This document shows, piece after piece, positions 21,671 through 32,926 of a stretch of 64,000 nt of DNA (the stretch's first letter is position 1; every line of letters starts with the position of its first letter). The stretch covers positions 3,100,001 through 3,164,000 of the forward strand of contig JABYQQ010000001.1 in NCBI GenBank assembly GCA_022605405.1, read 5' to 3'. The DNA comes from Earliella scabrosa (lineage: Eukaryota > Basidiomycota > Agaricomycetes > Polyporales > Polyporaceae). The position numbers and the translations under genes were made by a program. Below the pieces are notes generated by a model. That model did no database searches. It saw only the letters and a program-made list of their open reading frames with translations, and had not been told where the DNA came from.

Positions 21671-22350
21671 TACAGTCATTTACCGGTCCTCGGGACACTG
21701 TGGTTCCTCGGGACACCTGGCTGTTTCTCGGCCGCCCGTGCATCGTTTCTCCTCAAACTTTTTTTCGTCTGTTCAGACAACATATACAGTCAGTTTGACA
21801 CTTGTTCCAGAGTGTGAGGGTATGAACTCGCTGGTCCAGCAGCTTCGCAAACAGTCACAAAGAGCATTTTTGGATCTTTTTGCATGTAGTAGTGGCTGGA
21901 GTGATTCTTTTCCCTTGAAACTTTCCCAGCACACTCTCTAGCACACATACTATATAGTTGTTCACCTACACAAAGCGGATCTACGCATTGCTCGACACTC
22001 AATGAGGAGAAGAAACGATGGCTGCTGCACCCTTAACCGAACGGGCGCTAGGACAGAGATATGCCTTTCTGGGCCGTCGGCATGCAGCGGCATCTACTGA
22101 TAACGCCTTGAAGCGCCCGGAGTTGCCATTTAGAGAGGTGTCCCGAGGACTCAACAACGCTTGATAACGGGATTTGACACAGATCCGCCTCGATACTCAC
22201 TGTTTTCCCTTCACTTGCCACCAAAACTGGGCAACACATAGCTGAAGCTCATACACGTACAGCTAGCTACCCCGATTTGTGTGCTGGGAGGGTCAGGCAG
22301 CACGACACTGCTCTCAAGAAGACCGTCCCGAGGACCGGTAAATGACTGTA
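21671..22350. mobile_element. Probable Tc1/mariner-type MITE (680 bp with TA ends)
   Basis: A perfect 26-bp inverted repeat, TACAGTCATTTACCGGTCCT followed by CGGGAC, stands at 21671-21696. Its exact reverse complement is at 22325-22350. Read as a TA target duplication plus termini starting CAGT and ending ACTG, this is the end structure of Tc1/mariner elements. No transposase is encoded, so it would be non-autonomous. A sub-terminal copy of the inner repeat words (GTGTCCCGAGGAC) occurs at 22138-22150, and CCTCGGGACAC is repeated at 21706-21717. Confidence 0.6.
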
Positions 22351-23120
22351 TGTACATGATCGTGGTCTCTCGCGGCCGTTTGTTTGCCCGGAGAGTCTCA
22401 AGGCGGGCGTCGAGAACGCTTGTGGTATGAGTCGTCGCCTCTGATATTTTTGCTTGATCGCGGCGGGCTGGACCCGGGCCCACAACTCCATCGCGACTCG
22501 CGTACAACTCCACAAATTGCTAGCCACATCGCTCAGCATTAAACCGTAGACTTCAAGCATACATCTAAATGGAAAACATGTCCTCAGTCAGCATCGCACA
22601 GTCCAAACTGACACCTCGACGTACATCTAAGTATTCCTCTTCATCTAACGCGCACTTTCGCCTATACACCCCAGTGCATCAGAGGCGCTCACCAGTCACT
22701 GGTTAGCAGATGTGGGCCAACAAGGGCTGTGGGCGGAGATGGGAGTATCATTAGCACGAGAAGCCAGCCCCCCGGCGATCGCGTGCCATGTACACCCATG
22801 ACGGCGCTGACAGGCGTATGTACCTGTACACCCTGCGCGCCCGACCACCGCGTCTGTCTGCGTTGAGATCTATTGTTACATGGAGGCTCCGAGCCCGCTT
22901 GCGGACTCGGACAGGGGCGGACGACAGCGTCCGGGGGTATGTCGGCACATCGACTCGGACGCGCGATCGCCACGCCTGACGCTCGTGTTATGGGTGTGTG
23001 TTGTGCCTCCCTTTCGACGGGCGACGCGCATGTACGGTGTGTGTACTGTACAGCCGGGGTACATATGTAGCCTTGTTTGATTGCGTGGCGGTGCTGCGGG
23101 CGGCGTGCGTCGGCAGTACT

Positions 23121-23138
23121 GTTGTTGTTGTTGTTGTT
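23121..23138. repeat. GTT triplet microsatellite (6 units)
   Basis: Six uninterrupted GTT units in non-coding sequence. Confidence 0.8.
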
Positions 23139-25038
23139 CGTCGCAGTTAGTAAGCTCCTGGACATAGCTATAGGGAAGGTTCGATCTGCGCGCGCGCGTA
23201 TGGGGGTATGGGTGGGGGTAGACGCCATTGCGCCGCTGACGTCTGTTATGGCCGCTGGGTCTGCGCGAGGCGGGGCGCTGATAGACGAGCGGAAATAGAC
23301 GTCTAAGGGAGATGGACTCGCGAATTGGTCAGTGCAGATAGCCACTCGCCAGGTAGTGGTTGCTGACGAACTCGTCGCTGCCACTATCGCTGTTGGATTG
23401 TGTAGGGGAACCGCCTCCCCACCACAAGCGATTCGCGCGCAGAGCTACTTTGTCAACTATATTTCTTCTGGGGCGCGAGCGATGGTTGGAGCAGTGCGTC
23501 GTAGTTTGGCATAGTGACGGGGGCGCTGTCGTCAGAAAAGGTGCCAAGCAATGTTATCAGATATTTGGATGGGTCGTCTCAAGCTAGGCTATGCACTCAC
23601 CAGTCACATTCGTCCACACTTCCAAGGTGCCGACGAGCTGTATCAGTAACTCAGAATTTGTTCACCGGGCTGCGAACAGCCTCACAACCACATCGCCTGC
23701 GCCCGCACATCCTCTGACTCATTCGTCTCCCGCAACGCGGTCGTCTCGACACAGGCCTGCCGCAATGCGCCTGGCAGACCCCCGCCGCCACGCCACCGAC
23801 ACCGTGGACGAAACGGTGGGCAAAATTAATATCGCACAATCGACGACAGAAGACGATGAGGAGAACAACGAGCACGCGGAAATGATGTGCCGGTACCGGA
23901 TATGGTTATGATGAGCTCACCGAGCGTTGTGGCGGGGGCGACAGAGCGGGGTACGTAACACGATGCATGGACTCGTGTAGGCAGCGGGACTGCCCGTGTG
24001 GACGGGGGGAGTCCGTGCAGCATCGATAGCGCGGTGGAAGGGGGGCAGCGATGACGAACGTCCGCGTCGAGGGCCTGGAGCGGGCACCCGGCCAGGGGGA
24101 AATTGGTGTCAGAATATCACCCGCCCAACGCACGCGTGGTGCGCGCCCAGCAGCCCGCGGGACGCACGCCGTGCTGAAACGGACAGGGCGACTGCCTCGC
24201 AGGGCGGGAAGCCGGCTGGAAGGGGACAGAGAAGGAGGTCGCGAATCAGCGGGCCGCCCGGCGACCCTCGTCCGTGAAGCTCTGCATGAGGGCGGCGCGA
24301 TGGGGCGAGATAGATGAGATCGAGGCCCTGAGATCTGCCCGCCGTGGCTTCCCTGCAAGGCTCCACATCGAGCAGGCCGCCTGCCCAGCCTGGCTCGGAA
24401 GCTGGGACCGTCGTCGGGCGGTTGCACGCACGCCGGGTGGAGGCCCGTGTGCGGCGAGAGAGCAACCAGTACTTGCGTGTCACCCTGGGTCTGGGTACGA
24501 GTACGTACGCAAGTGTTTGGTCATAGGCTGGCCGTGCGGGGGCGCGGAAATGGCGTGGAAGACGATGGCGAGAAGCCTGGGGGACGACAGGGAGAGAGCT
24601 GAGAAAGATGCACGGGCGGACGATGGGATGCCGTCGGAGCGCGGGAGACGGGAGATTGGCTCGCGTCGACGTCTCGTTTGGCTAAACGGTAATGCGTAGC
24701 GCATCTCGGACGATGAATGAATGAATGCACGACGGCTGCTGTCGACTGGGTTCGCGAGGGGTGGGTCTGGCGGATGTTTTACTTGCTGCCGGGCTCGTTG
24801 TCCGTCGCAGCGTTCGCAGACGTAAAACTGGCGTTACGGCGGCTGGGTGCGGGATATGCGCAGACTAGAACCCGCGAAGATTGGGGCTGCGGGCCCAGGA
24901 ACGCGAGCTCGCACCGACGAGGGTTGGTGCACCTGCAGGGTCTGAATCGTCCGGCGTCGGCTGCGCAAGGGTCGGCGCGGGCGCTGGGCAGACAGTCGCG
25001 GTGATAGGCTCTGCCAGTGCTAGTGATCGCCCAAGATA

Positions 25039-25827
25039 ATGGACGATGGGCGCACGCTGCCATCGATCTCTGCCCTCTCATTGTCGGGCGAGCACGGAGA
25101 GGCTTTATGGGCGCCTGGAAGAGCTAGCGGAAGATCAGCGTGCTACTGGCGTAGAGGAAGCTCCGCAGTGGCACCGTCTGTTGTCCTCTGCACCTTCGTG
25201 AAAATTTGCGGGCTGTCTCGGCCAGGCCATCGTTCTCAAGAGACCGATCATGGCTCGTCTTCTGGCGCGAAATGCGACCCGTCCGGTGCCCAACGTTCTG
25301 ACACAGAGATTGTCGCATCATGCCATGCATTTCCTCCCTATTCGGAGCTGGTGCGTCTGTCTTCACAGGCATCGTCGGCGGCGCCCAGGATGGCAGAGGG
25401 TCTACCTAGGAAGGGTGTGAAAGGGGATCGAGATGCATATGTCACGACGCACCCTGCAACGCGGTCCCTGTTTGGAAGTGCTCTGGACATTGCCGAAGCT
25501 GAGAAGCCATCGCCCGGTGCACCTGACTCGGACACATCAGCGATGGAGGACACAAGTACAAGGAACGAGCGGCTCGACGCGTCGTGCCCCAGCAAGTCGG
25601 ACGCATGGGCTCGCGAAACGGCCGCGAGGCCGACGTGGCACAGCAGTATGTTACCGTTGGACAGAGTGGTTTTGTCATTTATTGACGAAGCGTGGGAACG
25701 GGCGTCTTTCCCCAAACGAGCGGTGGATGCCTCCAGCGAGTGGCAATTTCTCCTGTCACGGTCTGCCAGTGTGCCCTTGACGCCCGCCTGTCGCGACTCT
25801 CTCTCTGGAGCACTTGGCCAGGAATAG
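25039..25827 (+). CDS. Uncharacterised open frame (262 codons), doubtful
   Basis: Single open frame with ATG at 25039, ending about 870 bp before the Mei2-like start. No domain is recognised. The composition is Ser/Ala/Arg-rich in the first half; the second half is more protein-like, including LPLDRVVLSFIDEAWERASF. Long antisense frames overlap it, which is common in GC-rich DNA. It could be a short gene, part of a long leader of the Mei2 transcript, or chance. Confidence 0.25.
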   Translation: MDDGRTLPSISALSLSGEHGEALWAPGRASGRSACYWRRGSSAVAPSVVLCTFVKICGLSRPGHRSQETDHGSSSGAKCDPSGAQRSDTEIVASCHAFPPYSELVRLSSQASSAAPRMAEGLPRKGVKGDRDAYVTTHPATRSLFGSALDIAEAEKPSPGAPDSDTSAMEDTSTRNERLDASCPSKSDAWARETAARPTWHSSMLPLDRVVLSFIDEAWERASFPKRAVDASSEWQFLLSRSASVPLTPACRDSLSGALGQE

Positions 25828-26042
25828 AGCACTGGCTTGCTGCTGTCGAGCCCGTGTGATTACGCCCTTCCACGCGTGCCATGCGGTCGACGATGGCTCT
25901 CTCGCATGCCTCCGGCGCCACAACAAACCACCGCACTGCTGGATGTGTGTCGTGTGAACACGACATGTCAAACCCCGTCGCTCGCGTCGTGCACCTCCGC
26001 TGCTCGTCTGCGGAGGTCAGACGCGAGGGCCTCCAGATGGGG

Positions 26043-26066
26043 GACGAGGACGAGGACGAGGACGAG
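26043..26066. repeat. GACGAG hexamer repeat (4 units)
   Basis: Four perfect GACGAG units in the upstream region of the Mei2-like gene. Confidence 0.8.
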
Positions 26067-26462
26067 AAGGGGGACAGTCCGCTGGGATCGGTCTGAGCTG
26101 ACAGAACGGCCGGGGACGCGCAGCGAGGACGGACAGCGGCGGGGAGGACGTCTGCGACGGAGGGCTGGGTGGGCGTCTCGGGGCTGGGACGGGCTCGCGG
26201 GCGAATTCCCATGGGCGAGGCGGGAGGAGGGCGTTGGCAGGGCCCCGAAAGGCAGGAGAGACGGTTCCTGCCTGAAGCTGCCCGGGTCGCGTCAGGATCC
26301 GCGGAGCAAGGCAATATGCACTCGGCTCCTCCCAGATTTTGCCCGCTTCGACGCCAGCCCGCCTCCGTCGAGTCCAGCGCAATCACTCTCCATCTTCTGC
26401 CGTCGCTTCTTCTCTGTCTCGCTCGAGCTCTCCCCGTCCTCCGGCTCCCCCGCTGCGCATCC

Positions 26463-26469
26463 TATAAAA
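26463..26469 (+). promoter_or_regulatory. TATA box of the Mei2-like gene
   Basis: TATAAAA 232 nt upstream of the ATG at 26701, followed by a C/T-rich tract (26480-26650) as often seen at fungal transcription starts. Confidence 0.5.
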
Positions 26470-26700
26470 TCCCCTGCCCGTCCGCCTCTCGTGTTTTCCC
26501 CCCATCTTGTCTCGCACCCTGCTCTTGCCTTTCCTCGCCCCGTCGTCGTCTTGCTTGTCGCCCGTCCATTGTCGGACGCGTTCAGTGCTTGTTCGGCTCC
26601 TGTTCCCCATCTTCGCACGCGTCGCCCTCTGCTTGATCCCTGATACTCGCGCGTCCGACATTGCCCAGTCCTTTGCCGTCCACATATCCGCCGAACCCTC

Positions 26701-29700
26701 ATGGATCGCAACGCTGTACCGTTCCCCTCCACGCATCAGTCCGAAGATGTTTGTATAGCCTCCTTTGCCCTGCATCGTCACCGCGCTCACGTTAGCTAAC
26801 CGCGCCACCATGTTCTCCAGTCCTTCGCTGACAAAAGGCCCGCGGCACCTCTCCGTCTTCATCCCACTCCTTCGCTCCCGAATCTGCTGTGAGTTTGCTG
26901 GTTATATGCGCTGCATACGTTAGGACTGAGGCCGTTGGCGCGTCCGGCAGGCATCCCCCGCATCACTACGCGTCTCTTCCCAGCGGTCTCCCTTTCCAGG
27001 GCCCTGCCAGACACCGCCCTCATCTCCGCCCCTTGGATCTTGCGTCCTCGCTCGCCGCGTCTCCCACTAAAAAGGACAGCGCCGACGGCTCGCGACGTCC
27101 TCCGTCGCTCATTACGCCTCCGCTCACTCCGTCCTCATTCTATTCCAACTCGAACGACACCCCTTCTACCCCTCCGAGCCTCCACTCCCCCCTCTGCTGG
27201 GTGAGTTCGCCCGAGCGCGAGCGCGTGTATGCTACCGCGCACTCGACGTACACCGCTGCGATGAAGTCTCACATGAGCGCCGGCAACTCGACCGTCGTCC
27301 ACAACGCGGGTTACCTTACTCCGACCAGCGCTCGATCTCAGTCGCTGTCCTCCGATGACGGCATCGGGGAAGGGGCGGGGCCGACTTCTACCGGGGAGCT
27401 TGCTTCTCTCCCGTCTGGCCTGGCCAGCGTGGAAATCACTACCAGAGACGAGCAGCCGTTCGATTTGGAGGGTCAAGATGTCGGCAGCGCCGACTTGGGC
27501 GTCGAGGAGGTGTCCGGTGAACAGCCCACGCGGCTCCTCTTGGTATGTCCGCAATGCTTCTTTTGCACGCGCGTGGTAGTCACCGCTCTGGATTCTCATA
27601 GCTGCGCAATGTTCCCCGGTTGGCGGAAACGAAAACATTGAAGGAAGCGTTTGCTCCGTTGGGGAAACTCAGGATCCAGGCGCGGTACCAGGACAGCCAC
27701 GGCGTTGTCATGCTCGGATTCTACGACACCAGAGTTGCTCTGCGTGTATTCCACCAACTCAAAGACGACCCGTTCCCGGCCCTTGGGAACGTACACCTGG
27801 AGCCTTCATTTGTCTCGCAAGCGAAGGCGGAGAAGGTACGCGGTGTCTAGTCTGCATATTGTCGTACATACGAGTTGACATGGTCTGACAGCTTATGGGG
27901 AAGTCCGAGTTTCTCTCCGAGCTGGATGGATCGTTTTTCGTGACGGTCCAAGGTCGTCCAGTTGTGCCGGGAGACCTACAGACGATTTTGGGCTCTTTCG
28001 GTGATCTAGCCAGCTTTGTCAGTGCATGCAGTGATCCTCACGAGCAGGTGAGTGCTCTGGTCCTGTAACCCAGTCCCGCAGTATTGTCAACGCCTCACGT
28101 CTTACAACGTATGCACAGACTTTCCACGTCGACTACTACAATAGCCTTGACGCCCTCAACGCCTACCAACATCTGAACGGACGAACTATCTTCGGAGCAC
28201 GCCTCAATCTGTTCACCAACAAGGACTTGCTCGAGCATCCAGTTCGATTGATGCAGGGTGATGCGTGTAGTGCGGATTCTGTGAGATAACCCGTGAACTG
28301 ATCGATGAGCTGTAATTGACACGTCTTCTAACAGGAACCCGAACATCATCGTGTCGCCGAAGGTGAGAATTTTCCTGTCCGGCCGTGTTCTGCGGATGCG
28401 AGGCGCTCATTTCCATGGCCACCACCCATCCTCAGGCCGTGCACGTCCTCGAAGCGTGAGTGCGAGTGACGGCGTGGGCACCCTTGATGCAGCGCGCAAA
28501 GCAAAGAAGGCAAAAGAAGTCTCTCAAGACCACGGACGGCGTTCGTCGAACGATCTTTTCTTTGACGCCGTCGGCAAGGTACTGGTCCTTGCCTTTGGGT
28601 ACTAATATAAGTAACTGACCGTTGGGAACGGCTTTTCCCCAGCACGCCCTGGGCCCATCCCACGCGGCATCTTCCCGTCCCCGCAGCGTCAGCGCCAGTG
28701 GCGAGAACCTCGCCGGGTTCGCCAGGATGCAGTGTCCCTTTGGCGGATACGCTACGCCTGTTCCTCCCTACCCTTACCCCGACGTTCATTACGCTGGCTA
28801 TGGTCCTCCACCTCCGGCTCGTGTTCCTCACCTCTACCCGCCCGCTCCGTATCCGTATCCGGTCTATGGGGTAGTCGAGGCCGAAACTGCATGGAAGTAC
28901 GTCCATCCGCACCCACCTCAGGTTGAGTACTATCTCCCCTCCCTCCCGCGTACCCCGGTATATCCGCCCCTTATGCCCCCTATGGGTGCTCCGTCGGTGA
29001 ACCAGCCACCTAGGATGCCAGCCGAGGACGTGGTTAGTGAGGTTGTGTCGGCTCCCAGCGATGGCTTGGAGGTTCCTCATGGCGCGCATCGTCCGCCCGG
29101 TGCGAAGAACATCCTGGATATCGTCGCCATCGAGAATGGAATGGACACCCGCACCACTGTCATGATCAAGAACATTCCTAACAAGATGACCGACGCCGAC
29201 CTCAAGATGTTCATTGACCGGGTGTGTCCCCGACGCATCGACTTCATGTACCTTCGCATGGACTTCCAGAATGGTGCGTCCATTCCCTTGTGTTGTTGGA
29301 TAAGATGCAGCATCCTTACTCTCGACTTCCCCCGCCTTCGCCGCATAGGGTGCAACGTGGGCTATGCCTTTGTCAACTTCATCACCGTCCAGGACCTTCT
29401 CCGCTTTGCGAAGAGCCAGATCGGCGTCAAGTGGTTCGTCGAATTTGTTCCATTGGTGTGATCGTGTTTGACCGGGCTTGACCCACAGGAACATGTACTC
29501 GAGCGAGAAGACCCTCCAGATGTGCTACGCTACCTATCAGTGAGCACTCCATCTCTTAGTGCGAACCGTCGACGGTCGTGAGGCTGAGTTTGCGCTACTA
29601 GGGGTAAAGAGTCTCTCGTCGAGAAGTTCAAGAACTCATGCATCATGGACGAGAGGGAGGCATGGCGTCCGAAGATTTATCGCTCTGAAGGACCGGAGCA

Positions 29701-29848
29701 GGGTCTACCGGAGCCGTTCCCGCCCCCGACGCATCTTCGGAGGAAGGAACGGAGTCAGCACAACCGTGGCGCGCTCTTCGTCCCTGGCACCCATCACCAG
29801 CCTTCGGGAGGTGGCGGCCTCTATCACCATCGCCCTCATCGCAAGTAG
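26701..29848 (+). CDS. mei2: Mei2-like RNA-binding protein with C-terminal RRM (823 aa)
   Basis: Mei2 is the RNA-binding switch for meiosis in fission yeast; homologues occur across fungi and plants. Twelve exons: 26701-26748, 26821-26888, 26924-27542, 27602-27835, 27892-28047, 28119-28280, 28335-28362, 28436-28578, 28643-29273, 29349-29433, 29489-29539 and 29602-29848, totalling 2472 nt in phase. The N-terminal 240 residues are disordered, Ser/Pro-rich. RRM1 is at about 243-320 (LRNVPRLAETKTLKEAFAPL) and RRM2 at about 330-415 (FFVTVQGRPVVPGD, FHVDYYNSLDALNAYQHL). A Pro/Tyr-rich stretch follows. The Mei2-type RRM is at about 654-770: RTTVMIKNIPNKMTDADL, MYLRMDFQNGCNVGYAFVNF, KTLQMCYATYQGKESLV and EREAWRPKIY. 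The last is the diagnostic RRM_2 part. A long GC-rich leader precedes it. Orthology is likely; a meiotic role is inferred. Confidence 0.93.
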
Positions 29849-31521
29849 GCACTGCAGCCGATTTCATGGTCGCTCTCCGTCGCTCCGCAAACTGTTGCAT
29901 GTCATGTTCTGCCGGTGTTGTTCCATGATGCTACTGGATTAGCATCGCAGTCGGGCTCATAGTCTGACTGGACTATCGTTCGTGTGTTGTACTGATGTAT
30001 TCCCCGTCAAGCTTTCTCCCATCGTGCATATGTCATGTCCTCGAAATCGTCGCTTTGTCGCTGCTCATAGTTCATGCTGCTAACACTCCATCGCCTGCTG
30101 TCCCAGTTGCATCTCCGTTCTGTCTCGTACATAGCATCATCATCATCATCATCTTACTCCGTACCATATACCTCCGCCTTTATTTACCTACCCTCTTCGT
30201 GTATAATGTCGCCCTCGCTTTCCGCTTACGCCCACCTGCAGTGCTACGTAGTTCATCTCGCTGTCTACCTCTGGAACAGGAGGATTCGTTGTCTTATGAA
30301 TGCATGCGAACGCTTAGACCCATACTTAGGTTTCCTGGGAACCCGTGGGACCGATTATGAACGCTATCTGCACCCGCTGCCATGGGCTGATTGGGTTCAG
30401 CGTTGGAGAGACATGTTGACTCCGCTGACCGCAGCGTGCCCGGATATGTCAAGCCAACTTCTGCGACGGCCTAAAAGGCTGCAAAGGGACGACACGACTG
30501 ATCTGCGACGTGCACAGGTTATGCTCTGCGTTCATGTGCGGGAGCACGCCCTCGAGATCTCGAGATCTTGTGGGTCCAAGTGTGACTGCACTGGGGAAGG
30601 AATGCGCAGATGACGTTTGGAGATGGGCACCTACTAAGCGAGCCCGCAGACCAGCGAGGCTGCTGTCTTGCTGCATTCATTGCTCACCCGTGCCGACACG
30701 GTCACGGTGTGTGCGGGGACGGCTGAGCGGCCGCGTGGACGTATCAATGGGCGCGGATAGATGGATGCGGGCGCACGGAACGCTTGGCGGGCTTCGCCGG
30801 GCACATACATGCGCATAAATAGAATACATTGTCAAGGGGCATGCGTGTTACAGGGGTTGCGGGATGCACGGGGTGTCCGTATGAATGGTGAGAGGTGGGT
30901 GTATGAGGGGGAGGGGGTTACATAGGTGTGTGTTGGGCCTTGCTGTTGCTTGCTTGGTGCCAGTGGGAGGAGGCGAAGGGTCGAGTCGGCAATCATGCAT
31001 CAACGGAGCGTGACGTCGTCTGTGCGGGCGTGTAAGTGCTTTATGAGCTCGAGAGCCCGTGCATGCTGTACATATAATAGATTAGACGTTCGTGGGGCGT
31101 CATCAGTCATGACATGACAGAGCTTCGCCCGCGACGCGACGCGACGGGCGGTCGATCGGCATGTATGGTAAGCAGTGTTCGCGGACTAGTCGTGCGCCGG
31201 AATGAGTCGAGAGCGCCAGCGCAGCGCGGCCGACGTAACATAACATGGGAAGCGGGGACGGGGAAAAGAGGGGGTCGGGGTCGGAACTTGGGGGGTAATG
31301 GCTCCGAGTCGGAGTTCCGAGCAGAGAGACAAGAGACGGAGCAGTGAGAGAGAAGGGTGGTGTGTGTGTATCAGCATCGCGGGCGACAACCGCACGGCGG
31401 ACGTGAATGTCTGACTCCGAGTCGAAATGCTTCGGCCATCTGGGTATCTGGATGCGGTCTCATGCGGATGGCAAATCCAGAGAAGCCCCACCCCTCGGCG
31501 ACGACTCGGAGGGAACGGGGA
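29849..31521. other. Convergent 3' region, no gene seen
   Basis: Between the Mei2-like gene (+) and the DUF4436-like gene (-). An ATC triplet repeat stands at about 30135-30153. An open frame of 179 codons at 30074-30613 runs through this repeat and has no domain; it is rejected. Confidence 0.5.
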
Positions 31522-32926
31522 TCACGGATCCAACGGACGACGGGGATGCTGATGCGGACGCGATGGTTCGAGCACGGGGAGAGGTCGAAGGCCTGCGCTG
31601 CCTGCGTCTTTCTCGGGGTCGGCGGCGAGCTCGGCCTGTGCCTGTGCGACCTTCTCCTGCTCCTTCTTCCGGCGGAGAGCGACGTTGACGACGAGGTAGA
31701 GCGAGGCGAGCGAGACGAGGACCATTTGGAGGAAGGTCCCGCAGGAATCTGTTGGATGCGTGCATGTGAGATGAGGTTGCGATGCATGGATGGGCGCGGG
31801 GAGACGGGAGACATACCGAGAAGCAGACCTGGAGCACGGAGCAGGGCGTCAGCGAGCAATGGATGAGCGGAAGATCGGATGGGGGGACGCACCGAACGCG
31901 GGTGCGTCGACCCACAGCGCGCGCAGCGCCGGAATGGTCAAGATGACGCTGACTGGGAGGATGAGCACGCCCTCGGACATAGGTAAACCTTCGTAGGCGG
32001 AGACGGCGATGTAGCCCACGACGGCGGTAAGCAGCCAGTTGACGACGAACAGGACCAAGACGAAGACCTGGCTGAGCGCTAGGCGGTTGAAGGCATACTG
32101 GACCGCGTGTGCACGGATGCTCGGAGATTCATTGATGGAGAGCGTGCTGACGTCCTCGTCCTTATTCAAGTGCGGCTGGAAAGTGCTCGTGGCGTCCGCG
32201 ATGCGGATGAAGAGAATCGGGACTGAGGTGTTGCTGTCAGGAGTGCGAGCTTGGAAGTACGTGTCGAGGATGTAGGTGTCAAAGGGGTAGGCGTATTGTT
32301 GGTCTTGTCCATACCACGCAGTCACCTCAAGGAGGTGTTCCGTTTGCAGCTGAATGGAAGCTTGCACGCTGGCAAGGTGCCATGCGTCGTCAGCGTGTCC
32401 TACCAAAAACAAAGCAAACATCATCACGCACTAGAATTCGTTCCCGGTGCGTGTTTCATACAACAGATTGGCAGCAGGGTCGTAGGAGCCACTGGCGTCC
32501 GTTGCGCCGTCCACGTAGAAATCGACTGCAATGTTGGGCCGCCCGCAGCTGCGAGATCTGTAGCTGCCGGTATAGAGTGCTAGTTGACCACAGCCGAGAA
32601 TGAGCCACGACATTTGCACTTGGCGGGCTGAGACGTCAATGTTGTACGCATGCCCCAGAAGTGCCACCTAAGAGTAGGCATCAGAGAGAGATCTCGCAAT
32701 GGAAACATACAGAGAGCATGCTGAATGAGATGATGACAGAGAATGCTAGACTGACCCCGTCTCTTCCATTGGCAGCGTCATCGATAGTCTTGCCGATATT
32801 GAAACGGCGTACACCTGCGACCAGGAAGATGGCGGTGAAGGCACCGCATAGCAGGATACACGCGAGGGAGAGCCAGAGAAAGAGCCTCGTCCGACGAGAA
32901 AGCCTGACCAGCGCATGGAAACGCAT
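31522..32926 (-). CDS. DUF4436-like membrane protein (363 aa)
   Basis: Five exons: 32756-32926, 32462-32667, 31893-32368, 31817-31828 and 31522-31748, totalling 1092 nt in phase. Residues about 13-36 form a first membrane helix (FLWLSLACILLCGAFTAIFL). A large non-membrane part follows, with AYPFDTYILDTYF, resembling the YPFD motif of DUF4436 proteins. Three further helices follow: VFVLVLFVVNWLLTAVVGYI, VLILPVSVILTIPAL, and FLQMVLVSLASLYLVVNVAL. The tail is Lys/Glu-rich then Pro-rich. Function is unknown. Exon 4 is a 12-nt micro-exon (GLLL/D junction). The donor of exon 2 could also be 3 nt earlier. Family assignment is by motif memory and moderately sure; gene structure is well supported. Confidence 0.75.

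Larger units (their letters stand above)
19650..26462. other. Gene-poor 6.8-kb region
   Basis: Between the GNAT gene (-) and the Mei2-like gene (+). It holds the GNAT promoter, a repeat-rich segment at about 19.9-22.5 kb (palindromes, a probable MITE), then GC-rich sequence with simple repeats. Open frames of up to about 260 codons occur after 22.5 kb, often on both strands at once, and only 25039-25827 is worth naming. No RNA gene is recognised. Confidence 0.5.

Noticed and set aside
23170..23210. Possible tRNA T-loop (GGTTCGATCT)
   Set aside because: No matching acceptor stem, D-arm or anticodon arm could be folded around it.
22689..23384. 231-codon minus-strand frame
   Set aside because: Starts with GTG, is composed of Arg/Pro/Thr with an Asn run from a GTT microsatellite, and has no domain.
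30074..30613. 179-codon plus-strand frame
   Set aside because: Runs through an ATC repeat (Ser run) in the 3' region of the Mei2-like gene; no domain or splice support.
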